Source: Nocardioides jiangsuensis (GTDB lineage: Bacteria > Actinomycetota > Actinomycetes > Propionibacteriales > Nocardioidaceae). Taken from it: a DNA stretch of 64,000 bases. The stretch covers positions 124,001 to 188,000 of the forward strand of contig NZ_JAIEZQ010000003.1 in NCBI RefSeq assembly GCF_019679455.1. The letters run 5' to 3'. This document shows positions 28,367 to 36,303 of the stretch, in pieces. The notes beneath the pieces were generated by a model. It was not told where the DNA came from and made no database searches. It worked only from the letters and a program-made list of their open reading frames with translations. Position 1 is the first letter of the stretch, and each line of letters begins with the position of its first letter. Made by a program: the position numbers and the translations under genes.

Positions 28367-29437
28367 ATGAGCCGCATGTCGCACCGCGCCGAAGCCGTCA
28401 TCGTCGCGGGGGGATTCGGTACGCGCCTGCTGCCCCTGACCGCCCGCCGACCCAAGCACCTGCTCAACGTCGGCGGGGTGCCCTTCCTCGAGCACCAGAT
28501 CGCCCGGCTGGCCGAGGCCGGGGTGGACCACGTCGTGCTGGCCACGTCGTACCGCGCCGAGCTCTTCGAGCCGGTGCTCGGCGACGGGAGCCGCTGGGGG
28601 GTGCGCCTCGACTACGTCATGGAGGACGAGCCGCTCGGGACCGCGGGCGCGATCCGCAACGTCGCCGGGGCCCTGCGCGACGACCCCGACGGTGCCGTGG
28701 TGATCCTCAACGGCGACATCCTCTCCGGGCACGACCTCCGCGGGCAGCTCGATGACTTCGCGATCCCGCGTGAGGGACGACCCGTCGACGTCTCGCTGCA
28801 CCTGGTCGAGGTGGAGGACGCGCGCGCCTTCGGCTGCGTCCCGACCGACGCCTCGGGCCGGGTCACCGGCTTCACGGAGAAGTCCGACAACCCCGTGACC
28901 CGGCAGATCAACGCCGGCTGCTACGTCTTCCGCCGCGGCGTGATCGACGAGATCCCGGCCGGCCGGGTGGTCTCGGTGGAGCGGGAGACCTTCCCGCGGC
29001 TCGTCGCCGAGGACCGGCTGGTGGTGGGCTTCGTGGACACCGCGTACTGGCGCGACGTGGGGACTCCGGCGTCGCTGGTCGGCGCCTCGCGGGACCTGGT
29101 CCTCGGTACGGCGCCCACCGTGGCCACCGACGCCCCCACCGGGCAGGCCCGCGTGGCCGGCGGCGCCACCGTCGAGGAGGGCGCGAAGGTCACCGGCGGC
29201 TCGCTGGTCGCGGAGGGCGCCCTCGTGGAGTCCGACGCCGTGGTCCGTGGCAGCGTGGTGCTGGAAGGGGCCGTCGTCTCGGCGGGCGCGACCGTGACCG
29301 ACTCGGTCGTCGGCCCCGGCGCGAAGGTCGGGACCGGGGCGCACCTGCAGGACGTGACGCTCGGGGACGACGCCACGGTGGCCGCGGGGGCCCGCCTCGA
29401 CGGCGACCGGGTGGACTGCGGCGCCCACGTCGGCTGA
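28367..29437 (+). CDS. Nucleotidyltransferase, mannose-1-phosphate guanylyltransferase type
   Basis: A 356-residue enzyme. The N-terminal domain (about 1-235) has the nucleotidyltransferase signature AGGFGTRLLPLT, LLNVGGVPFLEH, EDEPLGTAGA and ILNGDILSG; the C-terminal 120 residues are hexapeptide-type left-handed helix repeats (V-x-x-G-A patterns). It is expected to make GDP-mannose (or a related NDP-sugar) from the sugar-1-phosphate that ManB supplies; M. tuberculosis Rv3264c is the positional counterpart. ATG 28367 is chosen; a second ATG at 28376 with AGGA upstream is also possible. Confidence 0.85.
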   Translation: MSRMSHRAEAVIVAGGFGTRLLPLTARRPKHLLNVGGVPFLEHQIARLAEAGVDHVVLATSYRAELFEPVLGDGSRWGVRLDYVMEDEPLGTAGAIRNVAGALRDDPDGAVVILNGDILSGHDLRGQLDDFAIPREGRPVDVSLHLVEVEDARAFGCVPTDASGRVTGFTEKSDNPVTRQINAGCYVFRRGVIDEIPAGRVVSVERETFPRLVAEDRLVVGFVDTAYWRDVGTPASLVGASRDLVLGTAPTVATDAPTGQARVAGGATVEEGAKVTGGSLVAEGALVESDAVVRGSVVLEGAVVSAGATVTDSVVGPGAKVGTGAHLQDVTLGDDATVAAGARLDGDRVDCGAHVG

Positions 29438-29486
29438 CGGGCGCGGGACCCTGTCGCGCAGCCGGGGGCCGGTGCCGGCGCCGGGT

Positions 29487-29503
29487 GCGGGTGACCGACC
29501 CGC
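29487..29503. terminator. Short terminator-like hairpin
   Basis: GCGGGT-gaccg-ACCCGC is a 6-bp perfect stem with a 5-nt loop in the 83-bp gap between the nucleotidyltransferase and the convergent VTT-domain gene. It has no T-run. Weaker than the other hairpins noted here. Confidence 0.4.
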
Positions 29504-29520
29504 CAGGAGCGCAGGCGGTC

Positions 29521-29991
29521 CTAGAGGACGCCGAGGTGCTCGAGCCAGCCGACCCCGCCGAGGATCGCCGCGAACCGCAGCCAGCGGCCGGCCAGGCCGA
29601 CGCCGAGGAACAGCGCGAGGTGCATCCCGAGCTGGCCGGCGACGACCGACAGCACCGCGAACGGCGGGAGCCCCACCACCGCGGACACGAAGACCAGGCA
29701 GCCCGCGAGGAACGGCCGACTGTCCGTGCGCCGGCGCCACAGCTCCAGGCGCGCCCGCTGCGAGGGCTTGTCGATCTTGCGGCGCACCCACCCCCAGCCC
29801 AGCGAGCTGGCGCCCAGCCGGTACCAGAGGTACTTGCCGACCATCTGGCCCAGCGCGGCCGCGAGGCTGAGCAGCCACACCGGGCCCACGCCGGACACCG
29901 CGGCCCTGACGCTGATGTAGGCCTCGATGTTGACGAGGGGGAACAGCGCCGAGGTGAAGCCGATGGCGAGCAGGCTGAGGAGTTCGCGCAA
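29521..29991 (-). CDS. Small VTT/DedA-like membrane protein (YqaA-type)
   Basis: A 156-residue membrane protein with four or five hydrophobic segments and a basic cytosolic loop near residues 68-88. Its size and its Gly-Pro/Ala-rich re-entrant-like segment (VVGLPPFAVLSVVAGQLG) fit the small VTT-domain YqaA family; related proteins act as lipid scramblases or transporters. The start is TTG, supported by GAGGAG 6 nt upstream; no closer ATG or GTG is preceded by a ribosome site. Role not established. Confidence 0.72.
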   Translation of the reverse strand: MRELLSLLAIGFTSALFPLVNIEAYISVRAAVSGVGPVWLLSLAAALGQMVGKYLWYRLGASSLGWGWVRRKIDKPSQRARLELWRRRTDSRPFLAGCLVFVSAVVGLPPFAVLSVVAGQLGMHLALFLGVGLAGRWLRFAAILGGVGWLEHLGVL

Positions 29992-30059
29992 CAGGTGCTC
30001 CTCGGCCTGGGCTGGTCAGACGGTGGTCGGCGTACGGCCGGGGGCGCGGCCGGGGTCGG

Positions 30060-30800
30060 TCAGGACGCGTTCGGCTCGGGGGAGTCGGTGTAGGGGTAGT
30101 CCTCGACGAAGGTGGCGACGGCCTCGCCGCTGGGCTCGGCGCAGTACTGCGTGATGCCGCGCTGCCCCTCCTCGTTGCCGTTCGTGCCGCCCATCGACCA
30201 GTGTGTCATCGCGACGTGCATGCCCTTCGGGAACGGGTCGCCGTCCTCGCCGGTCCAGGGGGCGGCGATGAACTTGTTCTCGAAGTCCGAGCCGGGGAAC
30301 TTGTTGGCGATCGCCTTCACGTCGGCCAGCTTGGCATCGTCCCCGGCGATGGTCTCGTCGTACCAGAGGATGTTGTAGCCGTGCTCGAGGTTGTGCACGA
30401 GGTAGCCGAGCTCGGGCCGGTCCTGCGCGGTGTAGAACTTGCGCGACATCGGCGCCCAGGTCGGGTAGTGCGAGCCGGAGGCCGGCGGGGCGTCCGGGTA
30501 GGTGAGCTGCTCGGTCTCCGGCCGGTGGTCCGCGGAGCCGGTGGCGGTGGCGGAGCTGACGTCCTGGCAGTTCGCGGCGGCCGACTTCACGCCGAGCGCG
30601 GCCAGGTCGCGGCGGCTCAGCTCGTTCTGCGTGAGGGCGTCCTTGACGACCGGGTACGCGGCCAGACCGATGATGAGCAGGCCGACGGCCACGCAGGCGC
30701 CGACGATGGCGTAGGTGCGCTTCTTCTCGGCACGCTGCTGATCGCGTCGCATCTGCTCGACGACGGCGCGTCGGTCCTTGTCGCTGCTGGTCTTGGCCAC
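30060..30800 (-). CDS. DUF3105 domain-containing membrane-anchored protein
   Basis: A 246-residue protein with a basic cytosolic N-terminus, one membrane helix (about 29-50) and an exported DUF3105 domain. Conserved features are PPASGSHYPTWAP, HNLEHGYNILWYD and AMTHWSMGG, with His and Cys residues that could bind metal (Cys near 78 and 222). Function unknown in the literature I know. GTG start; a weak AGAG lies about 10 nt upstream. It lies downstream of fbiB on the same strand (45-bp gap), so it may share that transcript. Confidence 0.85.
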   Translation of the reverse strand: MAKTSSDKDRRAVVEQMRRDQQRAEKKRTYAIVGACVAVGLLIIGLAAYPVVKDALTQNELSRRDLAALGVKSAAANCQDVSSATATGSADHRPETEQLTYPDAPPASGSHYPTWAPMSRKFYTAQDRPELGYLVHNLEHGYNILWYDETIAGDDAKLADVKAIANKFPGSDFENKFIAAPWTGEDGDPFPKGMHVAMTHWSMGGTNGNEEGQRGITQYCAEPSGEAVATFVEDYPYTDSPEPNAS

Positions 30801-30845
30801 GTCTGAAGCTCTCGTTCCGGGCTGGAGGTGCGGTCGGGGGTGAGT

Positions 30846-31892
30846 CTACGGAGTCGCCGCGACGAACCGCAGCACGACGCGGGCGCCGGTGGCGTCGGCC
30901 ACACGGGGGACGGCGCCGGCGGCGTGCCAGCCGTGCGCGTACGCGACCGTCGTGATCCGCTCCTCCAGCCGGCCGAGCGCGTGTCCGCTCGCGGCGTCGG
31001 TGGCGCCGGGGAGGTCCACGGTCACCGCGGTGCCGTCGTCCGCGACCACGACGTCGCACCCCGGCTCGCCGGCGGCCGCCCCGGCCAGGCCCTCGGTCAG
31101 CGCGCCGGCCAGGGTCTGCGCGGGGGAGGGTGCGCCGAAGCCGCGCGGCTCCCGGCGGCGTACGGCGTGGAGGACCGCCTCGCGGGCGCCGAGCCCGAAC
31201 ATGTCGTGCGCCTCGTCACGGACCAGCGCGGCCGCCCCCGGCCCGTGCTCGTCCGGCGGCAGCACCAGCGCGGCCAGCCCGCGGACGACGGCCGCCGGCG
31301 CGCGGCGCAGCTTGCCCTTGACCAGGTCGGCCGCCCCCGCCACCTCGTCGGCGAGGGCCGGGGCCGTCACCGCGAGCACGTTGCCGTAGCCGTCCTCGCG
31401 CCCGGCGTGGTCCTCGAGCACCTCGATGCCGGCGGCGCCGACCGCGATGTCGGTCTGTCCGTTGCGCCATGCCCGGCCGGCGGTGTCGGTGACCAGCACC
31501 GCGACGTTGGGCCCACCGTCGCGCGCCACCCGCTCGCGGAGGGCACGAGCCGAGGCGTCCGGGTCGGCCGGGAGCAGCACCAGCGTCCCGGGCTCGGTGT
31601 TGGAGGCGTCGATGCCGGCCGCGGCCATCACGAGCCCGTGGTGCGTGCGGACGATCGACGTACCGCCGCGGACCGCGACCACCCGGTCGGTCTCCCCGGC
31701 CAGCGCCTCTTCCTTCGGCGCGGTCACCACCCGGCCCTCGGCCTTGCTCACCACCTTGCTGGTCACCACGAGCACGTCGCCGTCCCGCAGCGGCGCCGCG
31801 GCGGCGAGCAGGGCGGCCAGGTCGTCGCCGGCCCGCACCTCGCCCACGCCGGTGACGGGCAGGCAGGTGACCCCGTCGTACGACGCGCTCAT
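30846..31892 (-). CDS. fbiB: Coenzyme F420-0:L-glutamate ligase (FbiB/CofE), short C-terminus
   Basis: A 348-residue protein. Residues about 1-245 are the CofE-type ligase domain that adds gamma-linked glutamates to F420-0 with GTP: VVTSKVVSKAEGRVV, RTHHGLVMAAAGID and VTDTAGRAWRNGQTDIAVG are clear. Mycobacterial FbiB (about 448 residues) continues with a full nitroreductase-type FMN domain that reduces dehydro-F420-0; here only about 100 residues follow, too few for that fold, and they end cleanly at a stop. The ATG overlaps the fbiA stop (ATGA, 31889-31892). Confidence 0.9.
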   Translation of the reverse strand: MSASYDGVTCLPVTGVGEVRAGDDLAALLAAAAPLRDGDVLVVTSKVVSKAEGRVVTAPKEEALAGETDRVVAVRGGTSIVRTHHGLVMAAAGIDASNTEPGTLVLLPADPDASARALRERVARDGGPNVAVLVTDTAGRAWRNGQTDIAVGAAGIEVLEDHAGREDGYGNVLAVTAPALADEVAGAADLVKGKLRRAPAAVVRGLAALVLPPDEHGPGAAALVRDEAHDMFGLGAREAVLHAVRRREPRGFGAPSPAQTLAGALTEGLAGAAAGEPGCDVVVADDGTAVTVDLPGATDAASGHALGRLEERITTVAYAHGWHAAGAVPRVADATGARVVLRFVAATP

Positions 31893-32911
31893 CGCACCGC
31901 GCGAGCAGCGGCGACGGCGTAGGCCTCGCGGACCATCGCCGCGGTCGCCTCCTCGTCGGTCATCATCAGCGGCACCGCACGGACGTCGATCCCGGCGTCG
32001 CGGACCCGGTCCACCTCCGCCGCGTCGGCGGTGTCGACCAGCCAGCCGTCGAGGACGCCGCCGCGGTCCCGCGCGCCGTAGTGCTCGGCCACGGCTGCGG
32101 CACTGGTCTCCACGCCGATCGCCGCGAGCATCTGCGCCGCCATGCCCCGAACGTGCCGGCCGGCCACGATCGGGGAGAGCCCGACGACGGGGGCGGACGC
32201 GGCGCGCAGCGCGTCGCGGATCCCGGGCACGCCCAGAATCGTGCCGACCGACACCACCGGGTTCGACGGGGGGAGGAGGACGACGTCGGCCGCCGCGATC
32301 GCCTCGAGCACGCCCGGGGCGGGGGCCGACTCCTCGATGCCGACCGGGACGACGGCGCGCGCGGGGACCTCGGCGCGCAGCCGGATCCAGTACTCCTGGA
32401 AGTGCACGACACGCTGCCCCGAGGGAGCCGTGGCGTCGTCGACCGCCACGTGGGTCTCCACCCGGTCGTCGGTCATCGGCAGCAGCGTGACCCCCGGCTG
32501 CCACCGCTGGCACAGCGCCGCGGTCACCGCGGAGAGCGGGTAGCCGGCCTCAAGCATCTGGGTGCGCACCAGGTGCGTGGCCAGGTCGCGGTCGCCGAGC
32601 CCGAACCAGGTGGGCTCGACGCCGTACGCCTCCAGCTCCTCCTTGGCGTGCCAGGTCTCGTCGGTGCGACCCCAGCCGCGCTCGGCGTCGATCCCGCCGC
32701 CGAGGGTGTACATCACCGTGTCGAGGTCGGGGCAGACCTTGAGGCCGTGCAGCCAGATGTCGTCGGCGGTGTTCGCGACCACGGTGACCTCGGGGGCGGC
32801 CGCGGCGGTGCCGGGGGAGGCGTGGTGGTGCAGCAGTCCCTGGAGGAAACGGGCGCCGCCGACACCGCCCGAGAGCACGACGATGCGCGCGGGGGAGAAG
32901 GGGGACGTCAT
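31889..32911 (-). CDS. fbiA: 2-phospho-L-lactate (phosphoenolpyruvyl) transferase
   Basis: A 340-residue CofD/FbiA enzyme that joins the phospho-three-carbon unit (phosphoenolpyruvate in actinobacteria) to FO in F420 synthesis. [32 protein letters not shown] and [13 protein letters not shown] are family signatures. ATG 32911 is the start. It is coupled to fbiB and divergent from whiB; the whiB2-fbiA-fbiB arrangement is the same in mycobacteria (Rv3260c-Rv3262). F420 serves many oxidoreductases in this phylum. Confidence 0.95.
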   Translation of the reverse strand: MTSPFSPARIVVLSGGVGGARFLQGLLHHHASPGTAAAAPEVTVVANTADDIWLHGLKVCPDLDTVMYTLGGGIDAERGWGRTDETWHAKEELEAYGVEPTWFGLGDRDLATHLVRTQMLEAGYPLSAVTAALCQRWQPGVTLLPMTDDRVETHVAVDDATAPSGQRVVHFQEYWIRLRAEVPARAVVPVGIEESAPAPGVLEAIAAADVVLLPPSNPVVSVGTILGVPGIRDALRAASAPVVGLSPIVAGRHVRGMAAQMLAAIGVETSAAAVAEHYGARDRGGVLDGWLVDTADAAEVDRVRDAGIDVRAVPLMMTDEEATAAMVREAYAVAAARAVR

Positions 32912-32984
32912 GGGGGGCTCTCTAACCGCAATGACCCGAGCGGGTCAACTTGCCGGGCGTGTCGGGGCTATAGCAGATGTGGGC

Positions 32985-33014
32985 TTGACTTCCATGCTTT
33001 GACAGGCATGTAAT
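32985..33014 (+). promoter_or_regulatory. Sigma70-like promoter for whiB with internal repeat
   Basis: TTGACT (32985-32990) and TGTAAT (33009-33014) are separated by 18 bp, a good match to a vegetative promoter reading toward whiB, which would give a leader of about 110 nt. CATGC (32993-32997) and GCATG (33006-33010) form an inverted repeat in the spacer, a possible operator. A second box TAGCGT (33061-33066) lies nearer the gene. Confidence 0.55.
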
Positions 33015-33131
33015 TTCAACAGTGTTCTTCATTTCGGTCACAAAACGGAGTGTTTGCCACTAGCGTCAGGGAACGTGCTTAATCAATGGGGGTCCTGCGA
33101 AGGATCTCACGGGTCGAAGGGGCGGAAGGCC

Positions 33132-33386
33132 GTGCGAGAGCTTTACATACTCGACGGAGACGCCGAGGAGCTTGGGTGGCAGGAGCGCGCGCTGTGCGCG
33201 CAGACCGATCCCGAGGCGTTCTTTCCGGAGAAGGGCGGCTCCACCAGGGAGGCCAAACGGGTCTGCCTGACGTGCGACGTTCGCGGGGAGTGCCTCGAGT
33301 ACGCACTCCAGAACGATGAACGGTTCGGCATCTGGGGCGGACTCTCCGAGCGAGAGCGGCGCAAGCTGAAGAAGCGGGCAGTCTGA
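33132..33386 (+). CDS. whiB: WhiB family iron-sulfur transcription regulator (WhiB2/WhmD-like)
   Basis: An 84-residue WhiB protein, ordinary length. The four iron-sulfur Cys are in ALCAQTD, VCLTC and GECLEY (C-x29-C-x2-C-x5-C type), followed by GIWGGLSERERRKLKK, the turn and basic tail that contact sigma factor and DNA. It probably works with the primary sigma factor to control division or development genes, as WhmD/WhiB2 does. GTG 33132 is chosen because GGAAGG lies just upstream; longer starts upstream of 33132 are in frame. Located next to fbiA as in mycobacteria. Confidence 0.92.
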   Translation: MRELYILDGDAEELGWQERALCAQTDPEAFFPEKGGSTREAKRVCLTCDVRGECLEYALQNDERFGIWGGLSERERRKLKKRAV

Positions 33387-33390
33387 GACG

Positions 33391-33435
33391 GCGACGGGCA
33401 GTGTGGTGAGAACCGCACTGCCCGTCGCGGTTCTC
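33391..33435. terminator. Terminator with competing alternative stem after whiB
   Basis: GCGACGGGCAGTG (33391-33403) pairs perfectly with CACTGCCCGTCGC (33416-33428) around a 12-nt loop. A second stem, GAGAACCGC (33408-33416) with GCGGTTCTC (33427-33435), uses overlapping bases, so the two cannot form together. It sits 5 bp after the whiB stop. Confidence 0.6.
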
Positions 33436-33477
33436 GGATTCTTCCGACGCGGTCCACCGTGGTTAGGGTGGGGCGCC

Positions 33478-36303
33478 GTGACGGTAACTGCTCTCCTGGT
33501 CAGCCACGACGGTGCTCGCTGGCTGCCCGCTGTGCTCGACGGTCTGGAGTCCCAGACGGTGCGGCCCGACCGCGTGCTCGCGGTCGACACGGGCAGCGTC
33601 GACGCCTCGCACGACATCCTGGCCGGGCGCCTCGGCCTCGAGGCGGTGCTGAGCCTCCCGGAGCGCACGCCCTTCGGTGCGGCGGTCCTCGCCGGGCTCG
33701 ACGCCCTCCCCGCGGCCGGCCCCGACGACGAGTGGCTGTGGCTGCTGCACGACGACAGCCGGCCCGCCCCCGACGCCCTCGAGCAGCTCCTCGCCGCAGC
33801 GGCCGCCAACCCCTCCGCCGACGTCCTCGGCCCGAAGCTGCGCGAGTGGCCCTCGCTGCGTCGGCTGCTCGAGGTCGGCATCACGATGAGCGGCACCGGC
33901 CGCCGGGAGACCGGCCTGGAGCGCGGCGAGTACGACCAGGGTCAGCACGACCGCACCCGCGACGTGCTCGCGGTGGGATCCGCGGGGATGCTGGTGCGCC
34001 GCAGCGTCTTCCTGGCCCTCGGCGGCTTCGACAAGCGGCTGCCAATGTTCGGCAACGACCTCGACTTCGGCTGGCGGGCGGCCCGCGCGGGACACCGCAC
34101 CCTGGTGGTCCCCGAGGCGGTCCTCTTCCACGTCGAGGCCGCGCACCGCGGCGTCCGCCGTACCCCGCTCACCACCGCCAGCCACCGTCGCGCCGCGCGC
34201 TCAGCCGCGTTGTACACGCTGCTGGCCAACTGCTCGCTCGTCGCGCTGCCCGTCCAGCTGGTCCGGCTCTTCCTCGGCAGCCTGCTGCGCGCGCTCGGTC
34301 TGCTCCTGGTCCGCGCTCCGCGCGAGGCGTACGACGAGGTGCTGGCCGTGCTCGGCACGTACGCGCGCCCGCACCGGATCGTCGCGGCCCGCCTCGCGCG
34401 CCGGCGCACCGCGACCGTCCCGGCCCGCGACGTCCGGCACCTGCTCGCACCGCCCTGGCTGCCCTACCGGCACGGGCTCGACATGGTCACCGACCTGGCG
34501 CTGGCCGTCGCCGCCCAGGCGGGGGAGACCACCTCCGCCCGGCGGGCCGCGCGCACCGAGGCGGTGGAGGCCGGCCCCGTCGACGACGAGGCCGAGAACC
34601 TGCCCGCGGACACCGGGCTCGTGGCGCGGCTGCTGAGCAGCCCGACGGCCGGAGTCTTCGCGCTGCTCGTCCTGCTCGCCCTCGTCGGCACCCGGGGCCT
34701 GCTCGGCAGCGGCCTGCTCTCCGGCGGCGCGCTGCTGCCGGCGCCGGGGACGGCCGGCGACTGGTGGCGGGTCTACCTCGAGTCATGGCACGCCGACGGC
34801 ATCGGCTCCGGCGTCCCCGCGGCGCCGTACCTGCTCCCGCTCGCCCTCGCCGGCACGCTCCTGCTCGGCAAGGCCTGGCTGGTGGTGGACCTGCTCTTCC
34901 TGCTCTGCGTGCCGCTGGCCGCCTTCGGCGGCTTCCGGTTCCTGCGCCGGCTGACCCCCTCGCGGTGGGCGGCGCTGTGGGGCGGGGTCGCCTACGGGCT
35001 GCTCCCGGTCCTCACCGGCGCGGTCGCGCAGGGCCGGCTCGGCACGGTCGCGGCGTCCGTCGTGCTGCCGTGGGTCGCCCACGCCGCGTTGTTCCTCGGC
35101 GTCCGGCACGACCGGGACCGCCGCTGGCGCGCCGCGTGGCGCACCGCGCTCCTGCTCGCGCTGCTGTCCTCGTTCGTCCCGCAGGCCTGGCTGGTCGCCG
35201 TGCTCGCGGTCGTGGTCCTGCTGGCGTTCGCGGCGGCCACCGGCGCCCGCGAGTGGACCCGGCGGTCCGGGTGGGGACCGGTCGCGGTCGCCGTGCTCGC
35301 GGTCCCCGTCCTGCTCCTGCCGTGGTCGGTGCTCACCCTCGCCGGCCGCGGGGCGGACGCCTGGCTGGCCGAGGCAGGCCTCCCGGCGACCGACCTGCTC
35401 GGACCCCTGGGCCTGCTCGACGTGGTCCTGGGCCGGGCCGTGGCGGCCGGGTCCGCCCCCGTCTGGCTCAGTGCCGGTGTGGTGCTGGCCGCCGTGGCGT
35501 CGCTGTTGCGCAGGGACACGCGCACCCCGGTCCTCGCGTCCTGGACCGTGCTGGTCCTCGCGCTCGTGGCCGCGGCGGTGCTCGCCCCCCGCGGCGAGTG
35601 GCTCGGCTTCCCGCTGCTCCTCGCCCAGGCGGCGGCCGTCACCGCGGCGGCCGTGGCCGGCACCGACATCGCCGCCCAGCTCTCCGGCCGCAGCTTCGGC
35701 TGGCGTCAGCCGGTCGGCGCGGCCGTGGTCGTCGTCGCGCTGGTCTCCCCGGTGCTCGGGCTGTTCTGGTGGGCGGCGTCCGGGATCGACGGGCCGCTGG
35801 ACCGCCGCGCGCCGGGGTCGGTGCCGACCTACATGACCGACGCGGCCACCCGCGACCCCGACAGCGGCGTGCTCGTCGTGCGCAGCACCGAGGGGTCGGA
35901 CCTGGAGTACCTCGTCCTCCGCGGCGACGGCCAGCGGCTCGGTGACGACACGGTCGCCCCCGCCCCGGAGGACCAGCAGGAGCTGACCGACCTGGTCGAG
36001 AGCCTGGCCACCGCGCCGCAGGCCACCGACGTGGAGCGGCTGGGTGCGCACGGTGTCGAGTTCGTGTACGCCGCGCCGCCCGCCGACCCGGTCCTGGTGG
36101 GGAACCTCGACTCGGTGAGCGGGCTCACCTCGGCCAGCGCCGTACGCCCGGGCTCGCGGGCCTGGCAGCTCGAGGCCGAGCCGAGTGACGAGGCGCTGCC
36201 CGCGCCCGAGGGCTCGCCGCGCCCCGTGCTGCTCGGCGTCCAGGGCCTCGCGCTCGTGCTCGCCGCCGTTCTCGCCGCTCCCAGCAGGAGGGTCCGCCGA
36301 TGA
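33478..36303 (+). CDS. GT2 glycosyltransferase fused to large multi-pass membrane region
   Basis: A 941-residue protein. Residues 1-245 are a family 2 transferase domain (VSHDGARWLPAVLDGLESQ start, DDS near residue 96, FGNDLDFGWRA near 190); from about 250 there are many hydrophobic segments (about fourteen) with a final exported region (about 770-920) before a last helix. Such proteins accompany DUF5719 and whiB in many actinobacteria and probably build or export a lipid-linked envelope glycan. GTG is preceded by TAGGGT (33464-33469) 8 nt upstream. The stop overlaps the DUF5719 start (ATGA). Confidence 0.82.
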   Translation: MTVTALLVSHDGARWLPAVLDGLESQTVRPDRVLAVDTGSVDASHDILAGRLGLEAVLSLPERTPFGAAVLAGLDALPAAGPDDEWLWLLHDDSRPAPDALEQLLAAAAANPSADVLGPKLREWPSLRRLLEVGITMSGTGRRETGLERGEYDQGQHDRTRDVLAVGSAGMLVRRSVFLALGGFDKRLPMFGNDLDFGWRAARAGHRTLVVPEAVLFHVEAAHRGVRRTPLTTASHRRAARSAALYTLLANCSLVALPVQLVRLFLGSLLRALGLLLVRAPREAYDEVLAVLGTYARPHRIVAARLARRRTATVPARDVRHLLAPPWLPYRHGLDMVTDLALAVAAQAGETTSARRAARTEAVEAGPVDDEAENLPADTGLVARLLSSPTAGVFALLVLLALVGTRGLLGSGLLSGGALLPAPGTAGDWWRVYLESWHADGIGSGVPAAPYLLPLALAGTLLLGKAWLVVDLLFLLCVPLAAFGGFRFLRRLTPSRWAALWGGVAYGLLPVLTGAVAQGRLGTVAASVVLPWVAHAALFLGVRHDRDRRWRAAWRTALLLALLSSFVPQAWLVAVLAVVVLLAFAAATGAREWTRRSGWGPVAVAVLAVPVLLLPWSVLTLAGRGADAWLAEAGLPATDLLGPLGLLDVVLGRAVAAGSAPVWLSAGVVLAAVASLLRRDTRTPVLASWTVLVLALVAAAVLAPRGEWLGFPLLLAQAAAVTAAAVAGTDIAAQLSGRSFGWRQPVGAAVVVVALVSPVLGLFWWAASGIDGPLDRRAPGSVPTYMTDAATRDPDSGVLVVRSTEGSDLEYLVLRGDGQRLGDDTVAPAPEDQQELTDLVESLATAPQATDVERLGAHGVEFVYAAPPADPVLVGNLDSVSGLTSASAVRPGSRAWQLEAEPSDEALPAPEGSPRPVLLGVQGLALVLAAVLAAPSRRVRR

